Assembly (NCBI RefSeq): GCF_017591425.1
Contig: NW_024467083.1
Location: 15,925,001 to 15,989,000, forward strand
Length of the DNA stretch: 64,000 nt
DNA from: Ochotona curzoniae
Taxonomy: Eukaryota; Chordata; Mammalia; Lagomorpha; Ochotonidae
Reading direction: 5' to 3'
In this document: positions 23,348-34,760 of the stretch, one piece after another
Layout of the letters: the number at the start of each line of letters is the position of its first letter
Position numbering within the stretch: position 1 is the stretch's first letter
The notes under the pieces: model-generated
The model's input: only the letters and a program-made list of their open reading frames with translations
Databases searched by the model: none
Told to the model about the DNA's origin: nothing
Position numbers and translations under genes: made by a program

Positions 23348-23988
23348 GGTAACCCCTACATGTGCAATAATGAATGTGATGCAAGCACCCCAGAGCTGGC
23401 ACACCCCCCTGAGCTGATGTTTGATTTTGAAGGAAGACATCCCTCCACCTTTTGGCAGTCTGCTACTTGGAAGGAGTATCCCAAGCCTCTCCAGGTGAAC
23501 ATTACTCTGTCTTGGAGCAAAACCATTGAGCTCACAGACAACATAGTGATTACCTTTGAATCAGGTCGTCCAGACCAGATGATCCTGGAGAAATCCCTGG
23601 ATTATGGACGAACATGGCAGCCCTATCAGTACTACGCTACAGACTGTTTGGATGCATTTCACATGGATCCCAAATCCGTGAAGGATTTGTCACAGCACAC
23701 GGTCTTAGAAATCATTTGTACAGAAGAGTACTCCACGGGGTATTCCACAAATAGCAAAATAATCCACTTTGAAATCAAAGACAGGTTCGCATTTTTTGCT
23801 GGACCTCGGCTACGCAATATGGCTTCCCTCTATGGACAGCTGGATACAACCAAGAAACTCAGAGATTTCTTTACAGTCACAGACCTGAGAATAAGACTGT
23901 TGAGACCAGCCGTTGGCGAAATATTTGTGGATGAGCTCCACTTGGCACGCTACTTCTACGCAATCTCAGACATAAAGGTGCGCGGAAG
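23348..23988 (+). CDS. NTNG1: netrin-G1 (NTNG1) coding exon, laminin N-terminal domain
   Basis: This internal exon encodes 213 codons plus the first two bases of a split arginine codon, corresponding to about residues 83-295 of the ~540-residue human precursor (numbering from memory). It forms most of the laminin N-terminal (domain VI) fold of netrin-G1, a GPI-anchored presynaptic protein that binds NGL-1/LRRC4C and guides laminar synapse organisation. Signatures seen are GNPYMCNNECDAS at its start, the N-glycosylation sequon NIT at exon residue 51, the LamN motif SLDYGRTWQPYQYYATDC at 83-100, cysteines at 6, 10, 100 and 124, and the domain end LARYFYAISDIKVRGR before the first EGF-like repeat. 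It is nearly identical to the human protein as I remember it; serine at exon residue 133 replaces a threonine. NTNG2 is less likely because the sequence fits NTNG1 throughout. The apparent longer open frame from an ATG at 23108 begins inside a SINE and is not the exon start. Confidence 0.97.
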
Positions 23989-23994
23989 GTAAGA
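23987..23994 (+). other. NTNG1: NTNG1 exon 5' splice donor
   Basis: The exon ends AG at 23988 and the intron starts GTAAGA at 23989, close to the consensus donor. The arginine codon is split after its second base (phase 2), matching the netrin-G1 border between the laminin N-terminal domain and the first laminin-type EGF repeat. Confidence 0.93.
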
Positions 23995-25069
23995 GAACAT
24001 CTGTCAACCTTGAATGGGAATAGGTAGATCTAAAGAAAACTTCAGTATGTTGGTCCACAGCTGGAAAGGAACATTTGTCAATTTCTGCTGCAGTATTTTC
24101 TCGGGAACACCAGTGTAGAAGTAGTTTCTGAAGGCATTTGAAACCTTTTGTACTCAGCAGTAATTTGTAATCCCAGGCTTGCTGTCATTGAACCTGGCAG
24201 GATTCTTTAGAATCTAAACAAAAGCCAAAAAGAAAAAAAAGTCTCATTTCAGACAAAAGAACTCCCTAGGTCAGGAGATGGTATAAGTCTTTAAGGTAAT
24301 AAGCCAAGGGAGTAAAGCCAGTTGCTCTGCAAGGCTTTGAAAATATAATATACACCTTGCCTTTTTTTTTTAATGAAAGAAAGGGTCTCAATTTTTAACT
24401 ACAGTATGTTTATATTTTGTTATGTTGCACACAGAACCTAGCAGAAGTAAGAAATTCTGATTCTTCAAATGTATTAAATAAAAAAAAGCAAAGCTTGCTG
24501 ATAGGAAATGGATGAATTTCTTAAAGAAGGACATGTTCTACTTGTTAAATTTCTGGATATAGCTGTACTAAAGAGACATAACTTTTGCTATCTTCCTATT
24601 ATGGATCAGTTACTGATGATGCAGTATGGTGACATTAATAATCACAGAGATATATTTGGTTTTGATTATATATCTAAAACAAGCCCAAATGAGCAAAGTT
24701 CAAGACTTCCGCAGGTGTATAATTGAAAAACTCTAATGAAGAGAGACAGGGTTGCCAACTTAGAGGTTTTTAAACAAATTGTTAAGTGTGGCATGGCATC
24801 AAAATAGCCAACCAAAGGCAGTAGCAGGAAAACTGAAGATAAAAGCAGAAAACTGGGTGAATGGGGAGGGGAGGAGGAAATGAAAAACAAATCAATGATT
24901 ATACATTCCATGGGAGATTTAAATCAACATTGAAGAAGACAAAATATCTCATAGGTTTAATTAAGTAATCTCATTCAGAGAGCTAGCTCTAGATTCCCCA
25001 AATACAGCCTAGATCTTGGGAACTGGAAAAATAAACTGACTCTGCTTCTCAGAAGGTTGCTGGGGGCAG
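23989..25069. other. intronic DNA just after the exon, no repeat recognised
   Basis: AT-rich unique-looking sequence following the donor. No G-triplet cluster or obvious second exon was seen. Confidence 0.45.
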
Positions 25070-25150
25070 GTTTGGAGGGGTTTTAGCTGCTTCTTTCTTT
25101 GTCTTGCTCTCTGCCTCTCAAATTAAGTAAATAAATCTAAAAGTATTTGT
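25070..25150 (+). repeat. CSINE 3'-tail fragment
   Basis: Only the end of a C-repeat remains: CTTGCTCTCTGCCTCTCAAA followed by TTAAGTAAATAAATCTAAAA. A 5'-truncated old copy. Confidence 0.55.
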
Positions 25151-25179
25151 GAACCTTCCACACTAGGGTAGGACCCACT

Positions 25180-25700
25180 GTTTTCTATAGCTGGCTTGTT
25201 GCAAATGTAGGATCCCTCCAGATTGACTTTTCTTTTATCCCTCATCGTGATTCTGTTCTCCAACTGCACTGCAGCTGTTCTGTGGAGTTTGGAGGAAGCT
25301 TCCTCCCTGCTCCCGGACTCACCTCCACTGTCTTTCTCTGATCACCAGTCAAGTACAAGCAGGTGAGAAGCAGCTGGGCTTAGCAAAAGGTCCAGTAGAG
25401 GTGAGCCCCTTCCATCATGTTCCACTCTGTCACCTCTACACTCCATCCAACTTCCTTAGGGCAAAACTGGCACTGGCATGTACTGCACTAAGCACCAGAT
25501 GGCCGGAATATTTTTAGTCTTAGGGGAGGGACTAAAGAAGCAAGGCCTGATGGCTTGGGCATGTCTCCAGCTTTTAAGTTATATAAGGGAGATCTGCTCA
25601 TCATGGAGGCACTGAAGGGAAATGTTGAGCTATTGCCTGGTTTGTGAGCTCTCTCAGCCTAGGCACTGGAATAATTATCTTATTCTTGAGAATTTTGCTA
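25180..25700 (+). mobile_element. possible lagomorph LTR-like segment
   Basis: About 500 bp of less AT-rich DNA with LTR-like parts: CT-rich blocks, CACTGCACTAAGCACCAGA, then CTCCAGCTTTTAAGTTATAT (TATA-like) and GGAGGCACTGAAGG. The composition contrasts with the flanks. I cannot name a family, and no clear TG...CA termini or target-site duplication were found. Confidence 0.3.
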
Positions 25701-26519
25701 CAAGTCATTGTCTAGATTATATTTCTCTTATCCAACAAACATCTACAGAAAGATCAGATGTTAATTGATGATCTTTATGAGACAGTTCTAAGTGTTCCTT
25801 TTTCAAGACTTACAGTCTTGAGTATAAATTTTCCAAATACAACTGAGGTCTTTGTTTCCTGCAGTGTTAACCCCTCCATTCTCTCCATCTTTCCATGCAG
25901 TGAATGCATCATTTTGCATGCCTTTACATGTTTATCTCTGATTGTGATAATGATGTCTTTCTACCTCCCCTTCCTCCCCGCACACACACAATCATGTGGG
26001 AATTGATGTGAGTTATTTTGGAAAAGTGAAATGGAGACTAGATGTAAATATCCAGAAATCAGTTACAGAAAATTTTTCACCTTAAAGATTAAAATATTGA
26101 AAATAGTAAAAATATTAAGTTGTGTAACAACAGTTGAATATCTTTGCTTAAATTGTCTAACAGTTAGTTTCTATTCTCTATTTCTTTATGCACATGTACA
26201 TTTTCTATAGACCAGTGCTGTTTGGCATAAAAATGATTATCATCAGACTAGTGCAGCTTCTTTTTGGCATGTTATACATCTGATGGCTATTTTACTGGTG
26301 AGAAACTACAAAATCACCATGAAAAATGTGTTTCTTTTCTGCAACATACTTACTTTGCTTCCATTTATTCACCTCATTTTGTATTTGTTAAGATAATGGA
26401 GGGGGAAAAAAGGAAACACCGCTGTTGGCAATCTCAGCGACTCTGTAGTACTTACATTGTTCAATAGACCTAATAATCTTCTTGGACTAATTCTGACTTA
26501 TGGATGTCCTGCTTCAGTA
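25701..26519. other. AT-rich intronic DNA, no recognised feature
   Basis: Unique-looking AT-rich sequence with no assignable repeat. Confidence 0.4.
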
Positions 26520-26790
26520 AATCAGGGTGATTTTCTCTTGTGAATAATAGGCGAGTGCGGTGTGCCAGTACCTTAATTAAAGAGCCGCTCTCTTAGTCTT
26601 GATCTCATTTTAATTTACAGGGTAATACTACAATAATATCACTAATGGAAGGTACATTAAAGGGCATCAAGTAGCATTAACTGTATTAAATTATGGTACT
26701 TGTGTTAATTAACTGCTGAAACAAGATGGTCCTAATGGCCAAAAAGGTCGTCTAATGCATAAATAAAATCTACCCAGATGAGAGGTGAGA
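26520..26790. other. candidate conserved noncoding element
   Basis: Repeat-free sequence with two TTAATTAA palindromes (26573-26580, 26705-26712), TAATGCATAAATAAA and several ATTA cores, mixed with complex words such as GCGAGTGCGGTGTGCCAG. CpG-containing words surviving in AT-rich intron suggest constraint. Inferred to be an enhancer-like element; not demonstrable without cross-species alignment. Confidence 0.35.
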
Positions 26791-27388
26791 GGAGAAATGA
26801 AGAGTAGATGTTTGTCCTGAACAGCTTTCTGTGCAGACAGGGGGGTAATTCAAAAGCTGTTAAATATAGATAATTTGCAAAATGTTTTCTGAGTTACACA
26901 GTTGGAATTTCTGATTTGGAAGTATTTTGCTTCTTTCTAAGCTTTCATAATTAAGCTAAGTGAAGAGTTGAACATGGGATTTGTCAGAGTCATAGATTTT
27001 ACAGACTATAAACTCGATATTTCTTTGACATGCCCCTTTTCAACAATATAATGGGGTTTATTGTGACAAATTTTAAAACTGCATAGCAAGCGAATATTTG
27101 CTCATTTGCACATTTAATTTTAAGATATTTTGTCAGTAACATATCAAGTGACTGGTTTTGTGTATGAAATAACAGAAATTTCTTTCAATAGGAACTTTAA
27201 GACAGAATGATAACAATTTATCCCAATGGCCTAGAAACTCTAATTGCCCTTTCCATTACTTATGTTTTTAGGAAGGATCCCTAAAGCTAATCCTCAGTAA
27301 TTTTCCATCCATAAAATGTGTTAGTTTCTTACTCTGTGTCACATTTCCTCAGGATTCTTCTCAGGTAGACGATGGTCCAAATATGAGT
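26791..27388. other. AT-rich intronic DNA, no recognised feature
   Basis: No repeat family was recognised. It may be an extension of the candidate conserved stretch to its left. Confidence 0.4.
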
Positions 27389-27640
27389 GTAGTTTCCCTG
27401 TATCCGCAGTTTTGCTTTTTGCAGTTTCACTCACCAATATTTGATTGTAGTTCAAAAAATATTAAATGGAAAAGCTCAAAGATCAGCAATTTATAAGTTT
27501 TAAATTGCTTTTCTTATAGGGCATTGTTATAACTGCTTTATTCGTGTCTAGTACTGTTGTTAATCATTTACTGTGTCTTATTTACAAATTAAAGTTTTAC
27601 ATAAGTATTTATGCAATGTATATAACAGAAAAAAAAATAC
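27389..27640 (+). repeat. Tigger1/MER2-like DNA transposon remnant
   Basis: The start GTTTCCCTGTATCCGCAG, TTTTGCTTTTTGCAGTTTCA, AAAATATTAAATGGAAAA, and the later ACTGTTGTTAATCATTTACT with CAAATTAAAGTTTTACATA are in the order of MER2/Tigger1 (TATCCGCGGTTTTGCTTTC...TGTTAATCTCTTACTGTG). The 3' terminal repeat was not found. Confidence 0.7.
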
Positions 27641-28477
27641 CTTACTGTGGATTTCCATACTGTCCAAGAGTTTAACACATGTCCCTGAAATGTAGTGCTG
27701 TGTCCCCCATGGATGGAAAAGTAGGCATAAGAACAACTGGAGTATTTTCGCTTCTTCCACCTCTGGTGTTCACCTCTAAGAAAGAATTCCAGTAATTGTA
27801 CCACAGAAGCTCCACTTCCACGGAGTTCCCAGTGCTCTCCTCACCTCTCTATTGCCCTAGCTAAGAACCACAGCCTCTCTGCCTGACTAATCACAGCATC
27901 CAGAAAGGGACAGGGACAGAGCCAAAGCCTTCTTTCCCCTCCAATCCTTCCTGAGTGAAAGGAATGAGAATGCCTGGAGTCCATCTCATTCCCGGAAGGA
28001 GCCAAGATTAAATGTGTGCACCTTTCCCCCTCACATGTTGCTGTCTTGGTATTTGTGTAATCTGAGCAAGGTGAAGGCAGCATTCGCTCTGGAAGCAAAA
28101 CTTTCAAATAGCGAGCCCCATAATGCATTGTGTCAAGTAAGTAAAAGCATTTGAGGAAGTATAAAAGCATAGGCATTTTGTATATAGTTTTGCAAAATCA
28201 CATAACATAGAAGTGATTTTTTCTAATTACAAAAGGTTTCTTATTTATTCTGCAAGTTCTATGAGTTTCCTAGTCACAACTCAAATGAGCTCACAAGACA
28301 ATTTCAGCATGCTGACCCTAACCATGATCTGTTCTTCCCCAGTTAGTCCTTACTATCCGGGTCAGGCTTTTCTACTACATAACAGATTTGGCTTTTCTAA
28401 CACCTGCTTTCTGTCTGTCAGCAGCGTGTGCTTGCCCTCTGCCCTAGGAAGTGGTCATCAGAGATGTGTAGGCAATC
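27641..28477. other. intronic DNA, no recognised feature
   Basis: Mixed-composition sequence left of the large pyrimidine array. No assignable repeat or exon. Confidence 0.4.
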
Positions 28478-28980
28478 TTCTTTCCTTTCCTTTCCTTTCC
28501 TTTCCTTTCCTTTCCTTTCCTTTCCTTTCCTTTCCTTTCCTTTCCTTTCCTTTCCTTTCCTTTCCTTTCCTTTCCTTTCCTTTCCTTTCCTTTCCTTTCC
28601 TTTCCTTTCCTTTCCTTTCCTTTCCTTTCCTTTCCTTTCCTTTCCTTTCCTTTCCTTTCCTTTCCTTTCCTTTCCTTTCCTTTCCTTTCCTTTCCTTTCC
28701 TTTCCTTTCCTTTCCTTTCCTTTCCTTTCCTTTCCTTTCCTTTCCTTTCCTTTCCTTTCCTTTCTCCTTTCCTTTCCTTTCCTTTCCTTTCCTTTCCTTT
28801 CCTTTCCTTTCCTTTCCTTTCCTTTCCTTTCCTTTCCTTTCCTTTCCTTTCCTTTCCTTTCCTTTCCTCTCCTCTCCTCTCCTCTCCTCTCCTCTCCTCT
28901 CCTCTCCTCTCCTCTCCTCTCCTCTCCTCTCCTCTCCTCTCCTCTCCTTTCCTTTCCTTTCTTTTCCTTTCCTTTCCTTT
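28478..28980 (+). repeat. (TTTCC)n / (TCTCC)n pentanucleotide microsatellite, about 500 bp
   Basis: Perfect TTTCC units run from 28481 to 28760 (56 units). A 7-base interruption (TTTCTCC) follows, then 20 more TTTCC units (28768-28867). Next come 16 units of the T-to-C variant TCTCC (28868-28947), then a few TTTCC units with an inserted T. The gene-sense strand is all pyrimidine. The right end joins the 3' end of an antisense L1, so the array sits where that element's A-tail would be. Long open frames across it (Ser/Phe/Leu-rich, or Lys/Glu/Arg/Gly-rich antisense) are artefacts of the pentamer. Confidence 0.97.
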
Positions 28981-29958
28981 TGATTTTGATACAATTTGGT
29001 TAGCAGTAGGTTCTGCCTTCCCTTCTCTCTCCCCTCTCTTCTGTTCTCCCCTCTAGGTTCATAATGTGTGTCCACCGTGAATTTTCCCAAGTCCATCATG
29101 CTTCTCCCAGCCATGTAGGAGAATAACTTTTCATTGCAGGTTAATTTTTGTATTCTGGGGCCCTAATGTAGGTACAATGAGGAATAGGCCTTTGTTGTTT
29201 ATGGGTTGTACCAATAACTGTTATATGTGGACACTGACTATCTCAGGAGGCTATAAACAATCCACCTTTTATGGATGGCTAATTAATGAATTACATCACA
29301 AGTTCTTGTTACCTTAGCTACAAGGAACTACGAAGTAACATTGATTAACATAAAGTAAGATTCACACATGATACCTCTAGATTTGACATTGTATTATATT
29401 ACATTAGAGCAAACTTGATATCTAGCCTTTTAGGATTGGTTCATTTCCCTTAGCATTATGGTCTCTAGTTTGGCCCATTTGGCCACAGTGTAATGCATTT
29501 CATTTTTTTTTTTCAATCGTCAAGTAGTATTCCATAGTGTAGATGAACCGCAGTTTCTTTATTCAGTCCTCTGTTGATGGGCATTTAGATTGCTTCCAAG
29601 TTTTTGCAATTGCCAATTGTGCTGCAATAAACATTGGAGTGCATGTTGCTTTGTCATATAACAGTCTTTCGGATATATTCATGGAAGTGGTATTGCTTGG
29701 TCATACGGTTGGTGAATTTTTAGTGTTCTCCATACTCACTTTCATAGTGGCTGCACTAGCCTGCATTCCCACCAGCAGTGGAGTAGGATTCTGTTTTCTC
29801 CACAACCTCATCAGCAGGTGTTTTTGGTATTTTTCTGGATATGGGCAATTCTTTCAAGCATTAGATGGAACCTCAGCATTGTCTTCACTTTCATTTCCCT
29901 TATTGCCAGAGAGCTTGAGCATTTTTTCATGTATTTGTTAGCCGTTCGAATTTGCTCC
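28981..29958 (-). mobile_element. lagomorph L1 3' part (3' UTR and end of ORF2), antisense
   Basis: The reverse complement reads as the end of an L1: ORF2-terminal and 3' DNA with TGGAATACTACTTGACGAT, ACCATAATGCTAAGGGAAAT, and a G-rich 3' UTR ending near GTATCAAAATC. This parallels the + strand L1 end at 40563-41120, including the CATGATGGACTT and CTAGAGGGGA blocks. It joins the TTTCC array on its left and an inverted ORF2 segment on its right. Translations on either strand are broken. Confidence 0.82.
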
Positions 29959-30592
29959 TTCAGGAGGGATCACAATCCCAGATCTCCACACATACTATAG
30001 GGCAATGGTGATTAAAACAGCCTGGTACAGTACAGAAACAAGGAGGTACATCAATACAGTAAAACAGAAAATCCAGAAGGGAACCCACGCATGCACAACT
30101 ACTTAATCTTTGACAAGAAAACAGAAAACAATCCTGGAAAAAAAGAAGGTGTCTTCAATAGATATTGTTGGACAACTGGCTAATAGCATGTAGAACTCAG
30201 AAGCAAGACCCACACCTTTCACCATCCATTAATCTAAATGGATTAAAGATCTAAACTTACACCCAGAGATCATCAAACTTTTAGAAGAAAAAGTTGGACA
30301 TAGTCTGCAAGACATAGGAGTGGGCAAAAACTTCCTAGAAAAAAACACCAAAAGCAAAAGAAGTCAAGAACAAAATAAACAAATGGGACTACATTAAGCT
30401 TAGAAGTTTCTGCACAGCAAAGAAAACAATCAACAAAATAAATAAGAAACCAATAGAATGAGAGAAGATCTTTGCACACTACACGGAAGACAAACGGCTA
30501 ATTTCCAGAATATACAGAGAGCTCCAGAGCAACAATAACATCAAAACAAACAAACCAGTCAAGAAACGGGCACAGGAAACGGGCAGATTTTC
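29959..30592 (+). mobile_element. inverted 5' part of the same L1 (ORF2 segment)
   Basis: It reads in the sense direction as L1 ORF2: AAACAGCCTGGTACAGTACA, ATTTGACAAG-type DNA, AAAGATCTAAACTTACACCC, AATGGGACTACATTAAGC and TTTCTGCACAGCAAAG, ending near GGGCAGATTTTCTACA. In L1 order this immediately precedes the part found inverted at 28981-29958, so the two are one 5'-inverted insertion. The joint at about 29955 contains the palindrome CTCCTTCAGGAG. Confidence 0.8.
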
Positions 30593-31689
30593 TACAAGTT
30601 GAGAACAAAGAGGCGCATAGGCTCACACAGAAAAATAAAATGATGACAATATGGGCTAAGTGCTTTTTCTAGGTGAATGTTTATAGCATCATTGCCACAG
30701 AGAAAAGATGACCAGTTTAATCTGAGAAGAACAGAGAATGCTCTAATCAAAGTGTGACAAATACATGGTATCTTGCAAGATGAGCTTTTGTGTGCCGAGC
30801 AGCCAGGACAGAATGAATTAATTAAGCAGATAAGTTGCACACACAATAACATAGTGATCTGAGAGCTCTGAGCAATCAGGAATCAGTGAGATGGACAGTC
30901 CTGGGTATGCCCTCTCAAGTTTGCCCTACTGATGTCCAGAACCTCTGAGAAGCAGTAGGGGTTTCCTTCTTCTTGCTCTCAGTGTCTCCCTTGTCCGCAT
31001 CCAAAGCACGGATTCTCATGTATCAACAAGTGCAGATGAGAAATATATTAAAGTGGTGGCAATCCTGGCTGTTCCGGTGTGGCTGCGAAGACTGGAAAGC
31101 TTAATTGTGCAGCAGACACTCAAACAGTAATCCCAAGACCTGATACACAGAGCCAGAAGACAGAATCAGATAATGTGCTGAGACTTCCTCACCAGGTCAA
31201 TAGAACTTGGAGACCAATCAGATGCTGAGGAAAAACTGAAAAAAATTCTCAATCATCTGAAATGGACAATGGATCCACAAACTAATAGAACAAATAATTC
31301 CTGAAACAGAGACTTAGTCAATTCATTGTTTCATTTTGTTTTTTATTGTTTGACCACTTTAAGTAGCAGGAATCTAAATGAAATCTCTAGTAAAGTATTA
31401 TAAGTATGATGTTTATTGCAGAGAAAATGATTTAAGTTAATTATACAAGTTTGAAAATTATTACTTTACACCTGCTAGTTGAAATTTGGGGGATTGATGA
31501 CATTAATAAAGCATGGTGCTTTTCTCCGAATTGTTAAAAATGATTGTAGAATGTTTATAAAGCCTATGGAACAGTGCTATTTAAAGGGCAGTTCATATAG
31601 AAACAGAAAAAACATTTAAAGGAACAGGAAAACTGAAGAGAGCGAAATAATTTAACATAATTCTAATAATCTCTGTTAATATGTAAATA
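30593..31689. other. intronic DNA, no recognised feature
   Basis: Unique-looking sequence right of the inverted L1. No family was recognised. Confidence 0.4.
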
Positions 31690-31850
31690 ACAAATCTTTA
31701 CATTTGCATAGCACTAAACATAAATTTGTTAGGTATTTTGTTTCCTTTAATTTGTACAGGACACTTGTGAGGCAGGTGGTCTTTAAACCCATTTTATAGT
31801 TGTAAAAACTGAGGACCTTAGAATGTCACATAGTAAAATAATAAATGTGC
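31690..31850 (-). repeat. MIR SINE, antisense
   Basis: TTTACATTTGCATAGCAC, CACTTGTGAGGCAGGTGG, ACCCATTTTATAGTTGTAAA and AAACTGAGGACCTTAGAA are the reversed MIR core (GAGGTAGGTA...CCATTTTACAGATGAGGAAACTGAGG). Confidence 0.75.
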
Positions 31851-32524
31851 TACTGATGATTTCTCCAAATGTTGTACTTTCACAGCCACATCCCCATAAA
31901 GTGAGCTCAGAACATGCAGGACACTCAAACTATTCTTACAGGAGCCATGTTTGAATAGTACCAACAGATAAGTTCATCCCCCTGCTCTGCCCTACCTGAA
32001 CAGTTCTGAAAGTTGCAACCTCCTAACTTCTGGTTCAGTATTTTATTAGGTTATATATTTGTCTGAACTCTACCTTTTTTATTTTTCTTATCTTTAAGCA
32101 TGTTATAGCATTAGTTAATCATTTTTATATTAAAAACTAGGAGCTTTATTGCTGAAATAGGATTATAATGATTTTCAATTTTGGAGAAAAAGTAATAATC
32201 AGCTGAATTTTCTCAACATTTGTCTTTCTACTGCAATTCCACTTAAGTTTTAATATCTGCAATGGCTTTTAATTAATTAAGGAGAATTGTCAGAAATTCA
32301 TTGATAACTCATGGACAGACTTGGAACTGACCAATTACCTCAGTTTATGTTAAGAAAATTGATTCTTCAAGTGAGGACGATCAGTTTTTCCTTTTATTTT
32401 GCTAATTGTTTTTATTGCAGAAACAGAAACTAAGCTCCCGTTTACTCATTGATTCTCCAGATGCCCTGTGACCAGACCCAGGAGCCAGAAATTTAGTCTA
32501 GGTCTTCCATGAGGGTATAGAAAA
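31851..32524. other. AT-rich intronic DNA, no recognised feature
   Basis: It contains TTTTAATTAATTAAGG at about 32268-32283. No repeat was assigned except a possible old CSINE head/middle fragment at 32440-32520. Confidence 0.35.
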
Positions 32525-32700
32525 GCAGTACTGAGATGATGACCCTGCACCTGCAAGGGAGACATGGAAGAAGCTCCTGACTTCTGACTTTGGACCAGTT
32601 CAGCTCTGACCATTTTGGGACTAAATCAGCAGATAGAAGATGTTTCCCTCTCTGTCTCTCCTTCACTCTGTAAATCTGCCTTTCAAATAAAAAGAAACAA
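32525..32700 (+). repeat. CSINE, 3' half
   Basis: GACCCTGCACCTGCAAGGG, GAAGAAGCTCCTGACTTC, CTCTCTGTCTCTCCTTC and TGCCTTTCAAATAAAAAG are the second half and tail of a C-repeat. Its 5' half is lost or rearranged. Confidence 0.7.
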
Positions 32701-32711
32701 AATCTTTTTTT

Positions 32712-32875
32712 TTTGAAGATTCCAGTATTTAATCATGACCTACTGCCTCCCAAGATGCACATTAGCAGTAAGCTGAAATTAGAAGTGCGGCAGAAACTTT
32801 AACCCCAGTTAACTTTAACTTTAACTCCAATGTGGGGTGAAGATGTCTTAAGCACTGCATCAAACACTTGCCCCT
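32712..32875 (-). repeat. CSINE fragment, antisense
   Basis: GCACATTAGCAGTAAGCTG, CCAATGTGGGGTGAAGATGT and CAAACACTTGCCCCTG are the reversed first half of an older C-repeat, ending at its 5' terminus. It lies tail to tail with the + strand copy on its left. Confidence 0.65.
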
Positions 32876-34726
32876 GATTTCGCCTTTAGCTCCCACATAT
32901 CACTCTAATTTTCTCTTCTGAAATTGTAGTAAATAAGTACAATGCCTCTTTCAAACAATAAAATTTCATAAATTTAGTCAATGATCTTATGCTCCAAATT
33001 TTTTTCTTCCAAGTCAAATGGATACTTAACAATTCTACCATCAAAAATTTAATTTGCTCTTCTTAAAAGAAGACCAACTCCAATAAGTAGAAATATTCAA
33101 ATGAAAAACTTAGTAACCACATTTTAAAAAAGGAGAGAGAACACAAAGAATTGCTACTTAGTTGCAGTGGAAATACTTAGAATGAAGATTTATGGTGTGC
33201 TCCTATGTTAAGTAGGCAACTGAGTGCCACTCTGATTTGGAACACATTTTTCAAGTCCTTGAGAATTTCTTGAATTACAAACAGAATATATGTATAAAAG
33301 ACCATTTTATTATGAGATTCATATCATTATAGAGAATGCATCTAATAATTCCTCTGCTTATCTTACAAATTCCATTAGCATTTGGAGATTACCCAATGTC
33401 CATTTATCCCTAATTTCCCAGGGCCATCAATATTATTTAACTAGCTGGTCAAGGAAAGATGTCTTCTTGTTAAGAAACATAAGGATATTTATACAAAATG
33501 TCACATAATTAAGAAGTACAGTAATTTCCTCTTTCTATTAAGTTAGCATTTACATAAGATGCAAGATACGAAATATATCTTCATGCCCCAATAATAGCAT
33601 ATGTTCAGGTTTTGTTTTTTCTACAACTGGAGGCATATGATTGGATGTTAGAAGATGGTAGCAATGGGTTTATTATTAGTATGGGAGGTTCTGAGGATCT
33701 GTGCTGTCAATTATTCAGTGGACTGTTTTCACTCACTGTCCATATATAAGAAAAATACATCTTGAGATCCATGCAAAGCTTTCTTCACAATCAACATTTG
33801 CTGTGGAGATTTTTGAGACTCATAATTTGCATGAATTTTGAAGAATTTTATTCTACATTTCCATGAAATTTTGAACTGCCATCGGCTGATATTTTAACTC
33901 AATAGTTCACTTTTAGAACTAAGTTTGTTGTTATAACTTGAAATCTCTGCACTTCTTTCAGAGTCGTGATTTCTGCTTGTGTCATCCTTGAATAGTTTGA
34001 GGAAAGCTCTCCTAAACAAGCTTAAACAACCAGTGTCAAAGTGGAAGAGGAAAATTTTTGAATTATTTATGTTGGCATATAAATTTGTTTCCAAATTCTA
34101 CCAGAAAAACACTGAATGTCTGCGCGGACAGACTTGAAATATATAACATAGGTGCCTCACATGCGCATTTGTCTGAAGACCCCAATCAAAAATACTGTAC
34201 AGTTACTACAGCTACTGTGTTGGCTCTACTTTGTGTGGGGTGCCCAAAATATTGTTCTAGAAAAATAAAAAGTACAAGAAGACAAACCGTTAGTTTCAAA
34301 TCATTTCCTGTCTTACTTTAAAGGGAAACAACTGATTAGGGGTCAAAAGGAGTGGGTTCAGGTGGTAACTATGCTGACAACTCCCTGTGAGTTTAGAGAA
34401 TGTCAATGTAGGCAATCTCCTCATCCACAAAACAGGAGTAGTATGCTACATTAATACTTTTGGAATTGCCCTTCATATAAACATCAATGATCAAATAATT
34501 TGGATGCTCACAGCATTCCTTCTAGGAGATTTCCAGGCATGTGAGTATCATAAAAGCTCTAGGTTACCCTAAAGTAAGGATATTTTTCCATTTAACTTAA
34601 GCCAGAGATTTCAATATTAACTTAAATTTCAATACCCCCTAAAAGAACCAATGACTTGTGAGTAGTGAGATTCCTTTAAGTTTCAGCATCATTGGATTCT
34701 TAATATAGTATATGGAAATAAATGAA

Positions 34727-34729
<3 letters not shown>
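32876..34729. other. AT-rich intronic DNA, no recognised feature
   Basis: 1.85 kb of AT-rich unique-looking sequence with no assignable repeat. Confidence 0.4.

Positions 34730-34758
<29 letters not shown>
34730..34758. repeat. (TG)n microsatellite
   Basis: About 14 uninterrupted TG dinucleotides, a typical polymorphic short tandem repeat. Confidence 0.95.

Positions 34759-34760
<2 letters not shown>

Noticed and set aside
28213..29114. Long open frames (256, 191 and 218 aa) across the pentanucleotide array on both strands
   Set aside because: They are the trivial translation of TTTCC/GGAAA, whose 15-bp period has no stop in these frames. There is no codon diversity, splice context or family match outside the array.
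29543..29941. 132-aa open frame on the + strand
   Set aside because: It is the antisense translation of the L1 ORF2/3' region, with no coding meaning.
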